A DNA stretch of 64,000 nucleotides. It comes from Streptomyces griseiscabiei (GTDB lineage Bacteria; Actinomycetota; Actinomycetes; Streptomycetales; Streptomycetaceae). The stretch is taken from NCBI RefSeq assembly GCF_020010925.1, contig NZ_JAGJBZ010000001.1, positions 2,356,001-2,420,000 on the forward strand. The letters run 5' to 3'. A program made the translations under genes and the position numbers. Positions 50,001 to 57,785 of this stretch are shown here, piece by piece; the first letter of the stretch is position 1, and the number at the start of each line of letters is the position of its first letter. The notes under the pieces were generated by a model. That model made no database searches. It was not told the origin of the DNA and saw only the letters and a list, made by a program, of their open reading frames with translations.

Positions 50001-51201
50001 GATCGCCGGGGTTGTCGGAGTACTTGCCGCTCTTCGACACCTCTCCGGCGGACACCCACGGCCCGTACGAGTAGCTCGGATCGCGCAGGTACTTGAGGTC
50101 GTCCACGAACATGCCGACGGTCAGCGCGATGGCGTTGTTGTAGCCGAGCACGCCCTCCATGGAGGTGGGGAACTGGTAGTCGCCGCCCGGGATGTCGGCG
50201 TCGAGGTAGTTGTACCGCAGCAGCCACCAGCGGTAGTAGAGCGTCTTCTCGATGTTGTCGTCCGGGAGGTCCATGAACGGCAGGTTCTCGGCCCACCAGC
50301 GGTTGTAGGCCTGCACGTGTGTACGGAAGGCCGCCTTCGGCGAGGCCTCGCGCACGGCGTCGTACGCGGGCCGGGAGTCGGTGATCTCCTCGGTGACGAA
50401 GCCGAGTTGGACCTTGGCGGTGACGGTGCGGCCCGCCCGGACCGTGAGGGTGCGGGTGAGTGTCCCGCCCTCGGGGGCGAAGCCGTCACCGCTCAGCCGG
50501 GGGAACACGGTCGTGAGGTTGTTCCTCGCGGCCACCGTGCCGGTGAGTTCGCGTCCCTCCGGGGTCGCGGTGTACGGGGAGGAGGCGCGCAGGGTGAGCG
50601 CACGGCTCCCGGTCCCGGTGTGGGAGAGGGCGAGGTTCGTCACGGCCACATTGGCGTCGGTGATGAACTTGGTCTGCACGACCTTCAGCCCGGTCGCCGC
50701 GTGGGTGAACGTGCTGCGCCAGTGACTGGGCGTCTGCGTACGGGAGTCGACGTCCTCGCGGAGGGTGAGCCGTTCCCCGTCCACGACCAGGTCGACCGTG
50801 TACGCGGACCGGTTGTCGATGCTCTCCCAGTACGCGACCTTGCCGCCGAAGCCGAGCGGGGCGGGGTCGTGCTCCTTCATGAACACCGCCCGGCCCCGGG
50901 TGAACAGCCAGTCCCCCGCCGGGTCCTCGCCCTCGCGGGCCAGCATCCGGTCCATCCAGAAGTCGGTGCCGTTCCCGGCCCTGCGGTCCGCGTCGTACTG
51001 GGCGCGCATCGTGCGGCGGACCGTGAAGCCGGCGGGCAACTCCGGTACGGGATCGGCCGATCCGGTGTAGACCGGGTACCCGACCGCCGGGTTGTCCGCC
51101 TCGGCCGGAACGGCGGCGGCGAGGCCGACGAGCACCCCGACGGCCAGCGCACCGGCCAGGGTCGCGCGCCACCGCCGTCTTCGGGGTCCGCGCACGGTCA
51201 C
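47026..51201 (-). CDS. Very large secreted (alpha/alpha)6 glycoside hydrolase, GH121-like candidate
   Basis: A 1391-residue secreted enzyme. The signal peptide is LAGALAVGVLVGLAAAVPAEA. Residues 50-290 form a beta-sandwich; the catalytic (alpha/alpha)6 barrel (MGH1-like) spans about 295-720, with EKTLYYRWWLLRYNYLDADI, TSMEGVLGYNNAIAL, NGLIEYDWGAM and QNEFWADGSADPQKIGYRSW. Downstream are a CBM32-like domain (DWYEVDFGRARDVDDVRLYF), an Ig/PKD-type domain, a second discoidin-like domain and two Big_4 repeats. GTG 51201 overlaps the TGA of the GH127 gene (GTGA). Family assignment is tentative: lying between two GH127 genes suggests a GH121-type beta-L-arabinobiosidase, as in the Bifidobacterium HypBA2/HypBA1 pair, but an alpha-mannosidase/GH63-like role is possible. 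Confidence 0.75.
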   Translation of the reverse strand: MTVRGPRRRRWRATLAGALAVGVLVGLAAAVPAEADNPAVGYPVYTGSADPVPELPAGFTVRRTMRAQYDADRRAGNGTDFWMDRMLAREGEDPAGDWLFTRGRAVFMKEHDPAPLGFGGKVAYWESIDNRSAYTVDLVVDGERLTLREDVDSRTQTPSHWRSTFTHAATGLKVVQTKFITDANVAVTNLALSHTGTGSRALTLRASSPYTATPEGRELTGTVAARNNLTTVFPRLSGDGFAPEGGTLTRTLTVRAGRTVTAKVQLGFVTEEITDSRPAYDAVREASPKAAFRTHVQAYNRWWAENLPFMDLPDDNIEKTLYYRWWLLRYNYLDADIPGGDYQFPTSMEGVLGYNNAIALTVGMFVDDLKYLRDPSYSYGPWVSAGEVSKSGKYSDNPGDPENWSNSYTQYISEAAWRSYQVHGGPDGIPRNLARYAEKDVKGQLAAYDHDGNGLIEYDWGAMTGNDADAVSFDWKPGNLDRAESAYVYSNALAAARAYDLLGEDAKAGELRGIAQRVKDAVLEHLWDPDDKLLKHRHVASDSLVPWKEINNYYPYSVGLMPTPDEDPQYVEALRLWADAKQYPVFPFFTANQADKAEAAEQGHPGSNNFSVINSTVTFRFLSSVLRKYPNRYIDRTWYKKLLSWNAWAHYVDGDNRWPDQNEFWADGSADPQKIGYRSWIHHTILGTTNWTVIEDAMGFRPRDDRRIELSPIDVDWPHFAVTDINYRGTDVAVIWDEPGDGKRPYGRQVPEGYSLYLDGRLALTADRLTRLVYDPVTRRVTFPDGGGAKARTTGLRTTVAAPQDVAYGRKDRVTDLFAKAGRDLTGTATDNLAAGADARASHAAEGRGVAGAVDGFTVNEPHWGARGSGNDEDWYEVDFGRARDVDDVRLYFAADKRPGGYTEPALYTVRYEDGDGRWRDVSRPAKTPVNPRANLNEVRFKKVTTRKLRVLMRHRDGHTSGLKEFQAFDTGVWPPASRNHAPYVEAWRDTTYSRPGQVRLTGIVEDDGLPEGKLSAGWRATDGPDGGTVILDDPTAPTTVARFTAAGTYTLELTATDGTSTTSKKVVVEAEGLSGGQVNVAPFATPTASHTSGWESVAAINDGREPASSSDAPRWGSWPQKGTQWVQYTWADPVRVDGSDLYFFRDAQPGAGDGVGVPASWVVEYRDGDTWREVASPSGYGTAEDGYNRTTFTPVTTTAVRARLTGHPNLALGVQEWKVYAETPEAVREVHVPTPRGTVPELPGEVTLVYGDGTTARSPVVWPALTDEQVAEGGTSVRVTGIAERAARPVTATVWVRRTDAVEITSIAEERVATRTGRAPALPSTVVATYNDGSKDSRAEVTWDPVEPERYAEPGTFEVTGTVAGTTYRATATVTVTEPTAPPPAPARSP

Positions 51202-53138
51202 CTCGCCTCCCCCGTCGGCAGCCACACCCGCATGGTGGAGGGCCCCCGTTCGGCCCAGGAGTGATAGGGCACGAGGACGATCTCGGCGGGCTCGGCGGGC
51301 TCGGCGGGGCGCTTCAGGGGTTCGTACGGCCAGGCCGCCTCGTCCCGTTCCGCGCGTGCGGCGATCTCCCCGGCGACGACGACCGTGCCGCCCGTGCCCT
51401 CGGCACCACCCGGCCCGTCCGCCGGCTCGACCGAGGTGTCCACCCGTACGGCGTCGACCTCGTGCCCCGCCGGGAGGTCGACGGACTCGGCGCAGTACAC
51501 CAGCGGGCCGCGCTGGACGGCCACCGTGCCGCGTACGGCGTCGATGCGGGGGTCTGCGTGGATCCAGCGCGGGGCGACCGGGAGTTCGAGGCGTATCTCG
51601 TCGCCGGGCCGGAAGACCCGGGTGAGGGACGCCGTGCCCGGGGCGGCCGGGCGGTGGGTGCCCTCGGGGTCGGTCAGCCGGGCGGGAGCACCCGCCGCCC
51701 AGGCGGGCACGCGCAGCGACAGGGTCCAGGGGGCGGCCGGGGAGCGGACGATCCGGACGGTCACGGTCCCGTCGGACGGGTAGTCGGTGCGGATCCGCAG
51801 GGCGACGCCCCGGCCGCCGGTGAGGGTGGTGGCGATGTCGGCGTCGGCGTACTGGTGGAGCTGTACGCCCTCGTCGTCCGCCGTCGCGAGGTAGGCCGGG
51901 AGCTGGGCCAGGGTGCGGGCCACATTGGTCGGGCAGCAGGACACCGCGAACCAGGGGGCGCGCATCCCCGAGTCCGCGCGCGGGCTGTCGGCGTCCGCGC
52001 GCGGCGTGCTGCCCCGGTGCCGCCGGTGCAGGGTGTTGGCGTAGAAGAAGGACCGGCCGTCCTCGGCCGGGGAGGTGGCGACCACGTTGAACAGGGTCCG
52101 TTCGACGAGGTCGGCGAAGCGGGGTTCGCCGGTGGCCAGCAGCAGCCGCCAGGCGAGCATCACGGAGGCGACCCCGGCGCAGGTCTCCGAGTAGGCGCGG
52201 TCGGGGGGCAGGACGAAGTCGGCGCCGAAGGACTCGTCGCGGTGGTGCGAGCCCATGCCGCCGGTGAGGTGGGTGCGGCGGGCGACGGTGGCCTCCCACT
52301 GCCGTACGACGGCGGCGAGCAGTTCCTCGTCGCCGGTCTCCACGGCCACGTCGACCGCCCCGGCGGCGAGATAGAGGGCGCGGACGGCGTGGCCGCGCAG
52401 GACGGTGGCCCGGCGGACCGGGATGTCGTCCTGGAAGTAGGCGGCGCCGAACTCGCCCTCGGTGAGGGTGCCGTGGCCGCGTCGCTCGACGAACAGGGCG
52501 GCCTGTTCCAGGTAGCGCTGCCGGCCGGTGAGCCGGGCCAGTTCCACGAGGGCGGACTCGATCTGGGGATGGCCGCAGAAGGACTCGACGCCGCCGGGGC
52601 CGAAGGTGGCGCAGACTTGGTCGGCGGCCCGCTCGGCGATCTTCGCGAGTTCGCCCCCGCCCCGGGCACGGGCCTGGGCCACCCCGGCCTGGATCAGATG
52701 GCCCTGGCAGTACAGTTCGTGGCCCTCTTCGAGGTCGCTGTAGCGGGCCGGCTGCCCCGGTCGGCCGAAGGCGGTGCTCAGATAGCCGTCCGGGTCCTGG
52801 GCGGGGGCGACGAGGTCGGTGAGGGCGGTGACATCGGCGTCCAGCGCGGTGCCGTCGCCGTTCGCGGCCCCCCAGGACATGGCTTCGAGCAGCTTGTAGA
52901 TCTCGGAGTCGGCGAACTCCCTTCCCCGCCGGTCCTGTTCGATCCTGCCCTCGACGGCGGCCCGGAAGTTCCCGGTCCAGCCGACCCGGTCCATCCAGTC
53001 ACGGCAGTGGCCGAGCGTGGCGGTCGTGTTGGTGTGCCGTCGCCGGGCCCAGAAACCCCCGGTGATCCTGACCTCGTCGAGGCCGAGCGGCCTGAGCCGG
53101 CCACGGGTCGGCGCCACGGGCAGGACGGATGACGTCAC
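51198..53138 (-). CDS. Cytoplasmic GH127 beta-L-arabinofuranosidase (HypBA1-like)
   Basis: A 646-residue GH127 enzyme without signal peptide, similar in length to Bifidobacterium HypBA1. It opens with GLDEVRITGGFWARRRHTNT, then EGHELYCQGHLIQAGVA, and has the acid-bearing helices LTGGMGSHHRDESFGADFVL and SETCAGVASVMLAWRLLLAT. The catalytic cysteine pair Cys401-Cys402 is in VSCCPTNVARTLAQLPAYLA. GTG 53138 has GGGAG 7 nt upstream; longer starts add only basic residues. It should hydrolyse imported beta-L-arabinooligosaccharides. It is co-directional with the ABC importer 87 bp upstream, and its stop overlaps the start of the large secreted hydrolase, so uptake, extracellular cutting and intracellular cleavage are encoded together. 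Confidence 0.9.
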   Translation of the reverse strand: MTSSVLPVAPTRGRLRPLGLDEVRITGGFWARRRHTNTTATLGHCRDWMDRVGWTGNFRAAVEGRIEQDRRGREFADSEIYKLLEAMSWGAANGDGTALDADVTALTDLVAPAQDPDGYLSTAFGRPGQPARYSDLEEGHELYCQGHLIQAGVAQARARGGGELAKIAERAADQVCATFGPGGVESFCGHPQIESALVELARLTGRQRYLEQAALFVERRGHGTLTEGEFGAAYFQDDIPVRRATVLRGHAVRALYLAAGAVDVAVETGDEELLAAVVRQWEATVARRTHLTGGMGSHHRDESFGADFVLPPDRAYSETCAGVASVMLAWRLLLATGEPRFADLVERTLFNVVATSPAEDGRSFFYANTLHRRHRGSTPRADADSPRADSGMRAPWFAVSCCPTNVARTLAQLPAYLATADDEGVQLHQYADADIATTLTGGRGVALRIRTDYPSDGTVTVRIVRSPAAPWTLSLRVPAWAAGAPARLTDPEGTHRPAAPGTASLTRVFRPGDEIRLELPVAPRWIHADPRIDAVRGTVAVQRGPLVYCAESVDLPAGHEVDAVRVDTSVEPADGPGGAEGTGGTVVVAGEIAARAERDEAAWPYEPLKRPAEPAEPAEIVLVPYHSWAERGPSTMRVWLPTGEAR

Positions 53139-53225
53139 CGCGATCTCCCTCACCTGTTCATGCCTTCGGTTCGTCCCTTCGGTCGGTGATCGGTGCAGGT
53201 CGGAGGTGCCCGGGGACACCGTGCC

Positions 53226-54074
53226 TCAGCCCTTGAGCGCGCCGGACATGAAGCCCCGGACGTAGTGCCGTTGCAGAAGCAGGAAGAGGAGCAGACAGGG
53301 CACGGCGAGGACCACCACGCCCGCCTCGGTCGCGCCGTAGTCGACGGCGCCCATGCTCTGCTGCCGCAGGTTGGCGACGGCCAGCGGCAGCGGCGCCTTC
53401 TCGCTGTCGGAGACGAGGATCAGCGGGGCGATGAAGTCGTTCCAGGCGGCGAGGAACGCGAACAGCCCCACGGTGATCAGTCCCGGCCGTACCGCCGGGA
53501 GGAGCACCCGGCGCAGCGCGCCCGCCGTGCCGCAGCCGTCGACGAGCGCCGACTCCTCCAGCTCACGCGGCACCGCCTCGAAGGAGATCCGCATCATGAA
53601 GGTGGCGAACGGCAGCTGGAACATGGCCAGCACCAGGCTCAGCCCGATCAGCGAGTTCTGCAGCTGCAGTCTGCCGAGCAGCACGTAGAGCGGGATGAGC
53701 AGGGTGGCGTACGGGACCATCAGGATGGCCAGGGTCAGCAGGAACAGCAGGTTCTTGCCGGGGAAGTCGAAGCGGGCGAAGGCGTAGCCGCCGAGCAGGG
53801 ACACCCCGAGGGTGAGGGCGACGGTCAGTGCGGAGACGACCGTGCTGTTGAGCAGGTACTGCCACAGGCCCGCGTCGTACTCCAGCAGCGTCCGGTAGTT
53901 GCCGAGCCCGTACCCCGCTTCCTGCGCGGTGCCGGGCTGTGGGCTGACCGAGGCCCAGGTGTTCCACAGCAGCGGGAAGAGGAAGATGACGGCCAGTCCT
54001 CCGGCGACGACGTGGTACGGCGTACGGCCGAGGGCGCGGGACAGCACGGCGGATCCCCTCTCATCAGGTCTCAT
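53226..54074 (-). CDS. ABC sugar permease, MalG type
   Basis: A 282-residue inner-membrane permease with six hydrophobic segments starting at YHVVAGGLAVIFLFPLLWNT. The EAA loop reads ELEESALVDGCGTAGALRRV, then LLPAVRPGLITVGLFAFLAA, and the C-terminus GFMSGALKG is typical. Its ATG (54074) overlaps the TGA of the first permease (ATGA). Together with 54071-55042 and the lipoprotein it forms a CUT1-type importer. No ATPase is encoded here, so it probably relies on a shared MsiK-type ATPase elsewhere, as Streptomyces sugar importers usually do. Confidence 0.92.
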   Translation of the reverse strand: MRPDERGSAVLSRALGRTPYHVVAGGLAVIFLFPLLWNTWASVSPQPGTAQEAGYGLGNYRTLLEYDAGLWQYLLNSTVVSALTVALTLGVSLLGGYAFARFDFPGKNLLFLLTLAILMVPYATLLIPLYVLLGRLQLQNSLIGLSLVLAMFQLPFATFMMRISFEAVPRELEESALVDGCGTAGALRRVLLPAVRPGLITVGLFAFLAAWNDFIAPLILVSDSEKAPLPLAVANLRQQSMGAVDYGATEAGVVVLAVPCLLLFLLLQRHYVRGFMSGALKG

Positions 54075-55042
54075 TGCTCGTCGGCGCGGCGCAGACCGCG
54101 GAACTGCAGGGCGTTGAGCAGGAGCAGCACGGCCAGCACGATGATCGACAGGGCGGCGGCGGTGCCGAGGTCCAGCCGCTGGAAGGCCTCGCGGTAGATC
54201 AACTGCACGACGGTGACGGTGCTGTTGTCGGGGCCGCCCTTGGTGAGGATGAAGAACTGGTCGAAGGCGAGCAGCGATCCGGTCACGCACAGGAGCAGGG
54301 TGAGCGCGAGGGACGGGCGCAGCAGGGGCAGCGTGATCGAGCGGAAGATCTGGGCGCGGCTCGCGCCGTCCATCCGCGCCGCCTCGTACACCTCGTGCGG
54401 GATTCGCTGCAGGCCCACCAGCAGGATCAGCATGTAGAACCCGGCGAACTTCCAGACGATCAGGAACACCGTGGACAGCAGCGCGGTGGTCGGCGTACCG
54501 AGGAAGGACACCTCGTCGTCGGCGAGACCGAGTGCTCGCAGGAGGTCGCCGAGCGGGCCGGTGGTCGGGCTGTACAGGCCCCAGAAGAGCAGGGAGGCGG
54601 AGGCCAGACCGAGGGCGCCGGGCAGGAAGTAGACCGTGCGGTAGAAGCCGGCGCCCGGCCGTGACTCCTGGACCAGCAGGGCGAGCAGCAGCGCCAGGCC
54701 GAGCAGGACGACGGTGACGACCCCGGTGTAGAGGAGGGTGAAGCGGACTGCGGGCCAGAACAGCGGGGCGTCGGTGATGTCGGTGTAGTTCTCGGGGGCG
54801 TTGACGCCCCGGTCCCCGGTGAGCAGCGGCCAGTCGCTGAGCGACATCTGTCCGACGAGGAGGAGGGGCAGGACGAAGAAGACGAGGACGAACACGGCGG
54901 TCGGGGCCGCGTAGGCGAGCCCCTGGACCTTGCGGGACCGCCACCGGGGCGCCGCCGCGCGCGGCGGGCGGCCGGCCCGGCCCCGGCGCTCCGGCCGGGC
55001 CGGGTGCGCGGCCGGCGCGGACTCCGCCACCTTCACCTGCAT
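54071..55042 (-). CDS. ABC sugar permease, MalF type
   Basis: A 324-residue inner-membrane permease, with a basic Pro/Arg-rich cytoplasmic leader and then six hydrophobic segments from LAYAAPTAVFVLVFFVLPLL. The EAA loop is EVYEAARMDGASRAQIFRSI, then TLPLLRPS. It has FDQFFILTKGGPDNSTVTVV, typical of MalF-like proteins. ATG 55042 (MQVKVAESAP) has GGAGGAG just upstream; a start at 55078 is less likely. It forms a heterodimer with the next permease. The 61-bp gap to the binding-protein gene indicates one transcript. Confidence 0.92.
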   Translation of the reverse strand: MQVKVAESAPAAHPARPERRGRAGRPPRAAAPRWRSRKVQGLAYAAPTAVFVLVFFVLPLLLVGQMSLSDWPLLTGDRGVNAPENYTDITDAPLFWPAVRFTLLYTGVVTVVLLGLALLLALLVQESRPGAGFYRTVYFLPGALGLASASLLFWGLYSPTTGPLGDLLRALGLADDEVSFLGTPTTALLSTVFLIVWKFAGFYMLILLVGLQRIPHEVYEAARMDGASRAQIFRSITLPLLRPSLALTLLLCVTGSLLAFDQFFILTKGGPDNSTVTVVQLIYREAFQRLDLGTAAALSIIVLAVLLLLNALQFRGLRRADEQ

Positions 55043-55103
55043 GCCTCTCCTCCGTCGACGGTCGCGGGATCCGTGCATGGGGTCTGCGCCGGCCGGTGGG
55101 ACC

Positions 55104-56420
55104 TCAGTCGGCGAGGGACTTGCTGACGGCGTCGTTGTCCTTGTCGACGGACGTCCCGTCGCCGAAGACCGCGTCGCGCATCAGGGTCAGCCAGGGCCCG
55201 TTGGGGTCGTTGAAGGTCTGGCCGAACTTCAGCGCGTACGGGGTCCGTCCGTCGGCGACGAGTTCGTTGATGGTGACGAGCCGGGGGTCGGCGTCGGAGT
55301 ACTTGTTGGACGCCAGGTCGGTGCGGGCCACGACGTCCTTGTGCGCGGCGACGACGTCGACCTGGGCCTTGTCGCCGAGGGTCCAGGCGAGGAAGTTCCA
55401 GGCCTGGTCGGCCTGCTCGCTGGTCGCGGAGATACCGATGGCGTCGCCTCCGACGAAGGTGGACCTGCCGCCGTCGGGGCCGGGGATGGGGGCGACACCG
55501 AGGTCGAGATCCTTGGGCATCAGTCCGAGCGTGGTCGACGGCATCGGCATCACCCCGACCTTGCCCTTGGGGAACACCCCGGTCCACGTCGTGCCCGTCT
55601 CGTCCTTCGCGCCGGGCGCCACGATGTCGTCGTCGACCCAGCCCCGGTAGGTGTCGTACACCTTCTTGGCGGTGGCGGAGGCGAGCAGCGCCTCGGTGCC
55701 GTCCTCGTCGAGGACCTCCTCGCCGCCGGCCCAGATGGACGGCCACCAGGTGAAGACACCGCAGCCGCCGCAGTTGCCGCCGAAGAAGGTGCCGTCGACG
55801 CCCTTGCCGAGCGCGTCCACCGCGCGGGCCTGCTGGTCCCATTCGGCGAGGGTCGTGGGCGGCTTCTCGGGGTCGAGCTTCGCCTTCCGGTACAGGTCCT
55901 TGTTGTAGAAGAGCACCGACAGGTCGAGGGTGTGCGGCACCACGTACTTCTTGTCCTCGTACGTACCGGCCTTGATGTGCGACTGGGCCAGTTTCCCGGC
56001 GAAGGGCAGGGCGTCGACGCGTTCGGTGAGGTCGGCGAAGAGGCCGCTGGAGGTGTAGTTGGGGACGAAGACCACGTCGGAGGCGAACAGGTCGGGCAGG
56101 TCCTTGGAGCCGGCGGCGGCGCCGACCTTGGCCTGGTAGTCGTCGGTGGGGACGACGGTCAGCTCGACCTTGTTCTTGTGGCTCGCGTTGTACGCCTTGA
56201 CCAGGGCCTCGCTCTGCGGCCGGGTCGCGGCGCGGGTCCACATCGTGAGCGTGGCGCCGTCGTCGGCGCCGGTGGCGTTCGCCGCGCCGCCGCCTCCGCC
56301 GCCGTCCGAACCGCCGTCGCCCGAACCGCAGGCGGTGACGAGGCTCGCGGCGGCGAGCAGTGCGACGGCCCCGGTGGCGAGGCGGCCCGCGCGGCCATGT
56401 GGTCCGACCGTGCTCCCCAT
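55104..56420 (-). CDS. Sugar-binding lipoprotein of ABC importer
   Basis: A 438-residue extracellular solute-binding protein of the MalE/UgpB type. The lipobox LAAASLVTAC follows a hydrophobic signal, so it is anchored by Cys to the membrane, with a Gly/Asp/Ser-rich tether (GSGDGGSDGGGGGG). The mature fold is seen in LTMWTRAATRPQSEALVKAY, DVVFVPNYTSSGLFADLTER and FVGGDAIGISATSEQADQAW. ATG 56420 has AGGGGG upstream. It is the first gene of a leftward operon with two permeases, a GH127, a giant hydrolase and a second GH127. The ligand is inferred to be a beta-L-arabino-oligosaccharide. Confidence 0.92.
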   Translation of the reverse strand: MGSTVGPHGRAGRLATGAVALLAAASLVTACGSGDGGSDGGGGGGAANATGADDGATLTMWTRAATRPQSEALVKAYNASHKNKVELTVVPTDDYQAKVGAAAGSKDLPDLFASDVVFVPNYTSSGLFADLTERVDALPFAGKLAQSHIKAGTYEDKKYVVPHTLDLSVLFYNKDLYRKAKLDPEKPPTTLAEWDQQARAVDALGKGVDGTFFGGNCGGCGVFTWWPSIWAGGEEVLDEDGTEALLASATAKKVYDTYRGWVDDDIVAPGAKDETGTTWTGVFPKGKVGVMPMPSTTLGLMPKDLDLGVAPIPGPDGGRSTFVGGDAIGISATSEQADQAWNFLAWTLGDKAQVDVVAAHKDVVARTDLASNKYSDADPRLVTINELVADGRTPYALKFGQTFNDPNGPWLTLMRDAVFGDGTSVDKDNDAVSKSLAD

Positions 56421-56542
56421 GTTCGATCCCCCTTGTTTCGCGGCAGGCCGTGCGGGGCCCGCCGGTCGGGACGGTGATGTGGTGGCACTGAACCGAGAGA
56501 AGGGAACGAGAAGAGCTGGAAGAACGGGAACGAAAAGAAACC

Positions 56543-56554
56543 GAAAAGGCTTTC
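56543..56554. promoter_or_regulatory. Candidate LacI operator GAAAAGGCTTTC
   Basis: Outer half-sites GAAA and TTTC are symmetric; the centre is not. Ten of 12 bases match the perfect palindrome at 39633-39644. It lies 123 bp upstream of the lipoprotein start. Confidence 0.45.
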
Positions 56555-56657
56555 TGAGACGCTAGGACGCACTCGAACACCCGTCAATCCCCTTGCAGAG
56601 AGCGGTTGTCGGCGACTCTGCCGGTGCCGCACAGAAACGCGTGGCAGCATCGTGACC

Positions 56658-56667
56658 GAAACGTTTC
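56658..56667. promoter_or_regulatory. LacI-type operator GAAACGTTTC
   Basis: A perfect 10-bp palindrome with the central CG typical of LacI-family sites, 71 bp before the regulator ATG. Probable autoregulatory site. Confidence 0.6.
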
Positions 56668-56737
56668 CCGTAAGCTTCGGGGTGGCGCGTGTCATCCTCG
56701 GCGAGGTCGGCACGTGTGGCGAGACAGGAGATCACCC

Positions 56738-57766
56738 ATGGCACAGGCCACCGGCCCCTCTCGTTCGCAGCCCGCCACGCTCGGCGACGTCGCCCGGCTG
56801 GCGGGCGTCTCGATCGCCACGGCGTCCAAGGCGCTCAACGGCCGCAGCCAGGTCCGCGCGGAGACCAGGCAGCGGGTCGTCGAGGCCGCCGAGCGGCTGT
56901 CGTTCCGCCCGAACCAGGTCGCGCGCGGGCTGCTCGCCGGGCGCACCGGCACGGTCGGGCTGATCACCAGCGACCTGGAGGGCAGATTCGGCATACCGAT
57001 CCTGATGGGCGCCGAGGACGCCTTCGGCGCGGGCGAGGTCGCGGTCTTCCTGTGCGACGCGCGCGGCGACGCGATCCGTGAACAGCACCATCTGCGGGCC
57101 CTGTTGGGCCGCCGCGTCGACGGTCTCATCGTGGTCGGCAGCCGCACCGACCCCCGCCCCTCCCTGGGCCGCGAACTACCGGTCCCGGTGGTCTACGCCT
57201 ACGCACCCTCCGACGACCCGGAGGACTTCTCCGTGGTCCCGGACAGCATCGGCGCCGGGCGCATCGCGGTGGACCATCTCCTCGCCTGCGGCCGCACCCG
57301 GATCGCCCACATCACCGGCGACCCCGGCTATCTCGCCGCGCAGGACCGGGCCCAGGGGGCGCGGGCCGCGCTCGCCGACGCCGGGCTCTCCCTGATCGGC
57401 GAACCCCGGTTCGGGGCCTGGTCGGAGGGGTGGGGGCGGGCCGCCACCGCGATGCTCCTCGACCGCCATCCCGACATCGACGCCGTCCTGTGCGGCAGCG
57501 ACCAGATCGCCCGCGGCGTGATGGAGGTTCTCCGCGAACGCGGCCACCGCGTCCCCGACGACATCGCCGTCATGGGCTTCGACAACTGGCAGATCATGAC
57601 CACCGGCTCCCGCCCACCCCTGACCAGCGTCGACATGAACCTCGAACAGGTCGGCCGCGTCGCCGCCCACGCCCTCTTCACCGCCATCTCCGGCACGGCC
57701 CACACCGGGGTGGAGACCCTCCCCTGCAAGGTGGTGATCCGGGGGTCGACGGCACCGTTGTCGTGA
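56738..57766 (+). CDS. LacI-family regulator of the arabino-oligosaccharide operon
   Basis: A 342-residue repressor. The helix-turn-helix is ATLGDVARLAGVSIATASKA with the hinge RPNQVARGLLAGRT, followed by the periplasmic-binding-like effector domain (VGLITSDLEGRFGIPILMGA through MGFDNWQIMTTGSRPPLTSV). ATG 56738 (MAQATGPSRS) has AGGAG 7 nt upstream; an earlier in-frame ATG at 56606 lies in the operator region. Divergence from the binding-protein gene, with palindromes between, makes it the likely local repressor; it may also control the GH30 gene through the matching site at 39633. Confidence 0.9.
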   Translation: MAQATGPSRSQPATLGDVARLAGVSIATASKALNGRSQVRAETRQRVVEAAERLSFRPNQVARGLLAGRTGTVGLITSDLEGRFGIPILMGAEDAFGAGEVAVFLCDARGDAIREQHHLRALLGRRVDGLIVVGSRTDPRPSLGRELPVPVVYAYAPSDDPEDFSVVPDSIGAGRIAVDHLLACGRTRIAHITGDPGYLAAQDRAQGARAALADAGLSLIGEPRFGAWSEGWGRAATAMLLDRHPDIDAVLCGSDQIARGVMEVLRERGHRVPDDIAVMGFDNWQIMTTGSRPPLTSVDMNLEQVGRVAAHALFTAISGTAHTGVETLPCKVVIRGSTAPLS

Positions 57767-57785
57767 GGAGTGGCGCGGGGCCGGG

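Larger units (their letters stand above)
56421..56737. promoter_or_regulatory. 317-bp divergent control region of the arabino-oligosaccharide operon
   Basis: Non-coding DNA between the divergent lipoprotein and LacI genes, with an A-rich stretch at 56508-56545. It holds two candidate LacI operators (56543-56554, 56658-56667), the ribosome site of the lipoprotein gene on the left and AGGAG at 56726-56730 for the LacI gene on the right. No further gene is seen. Confidence 0.65.

Noticed and set aside
47506..51264. 1252-codon plus-strand frame
   Set aside because: Antisense to the giant hydrolase; no signal peptide, domain or ribosome site.
53226..54944. Long extension of the second permease (572 codons)
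   Set aside because: The upstream part is a shadow of the first permease; ATG 54074 with ATGA overlap is the normal start.
55033..56580. Alternative 515-codon minus frame over the binding protein
   Set aside because: It lacks the lipobox and solute-binding motifs seen in the 55104-56420 frame.
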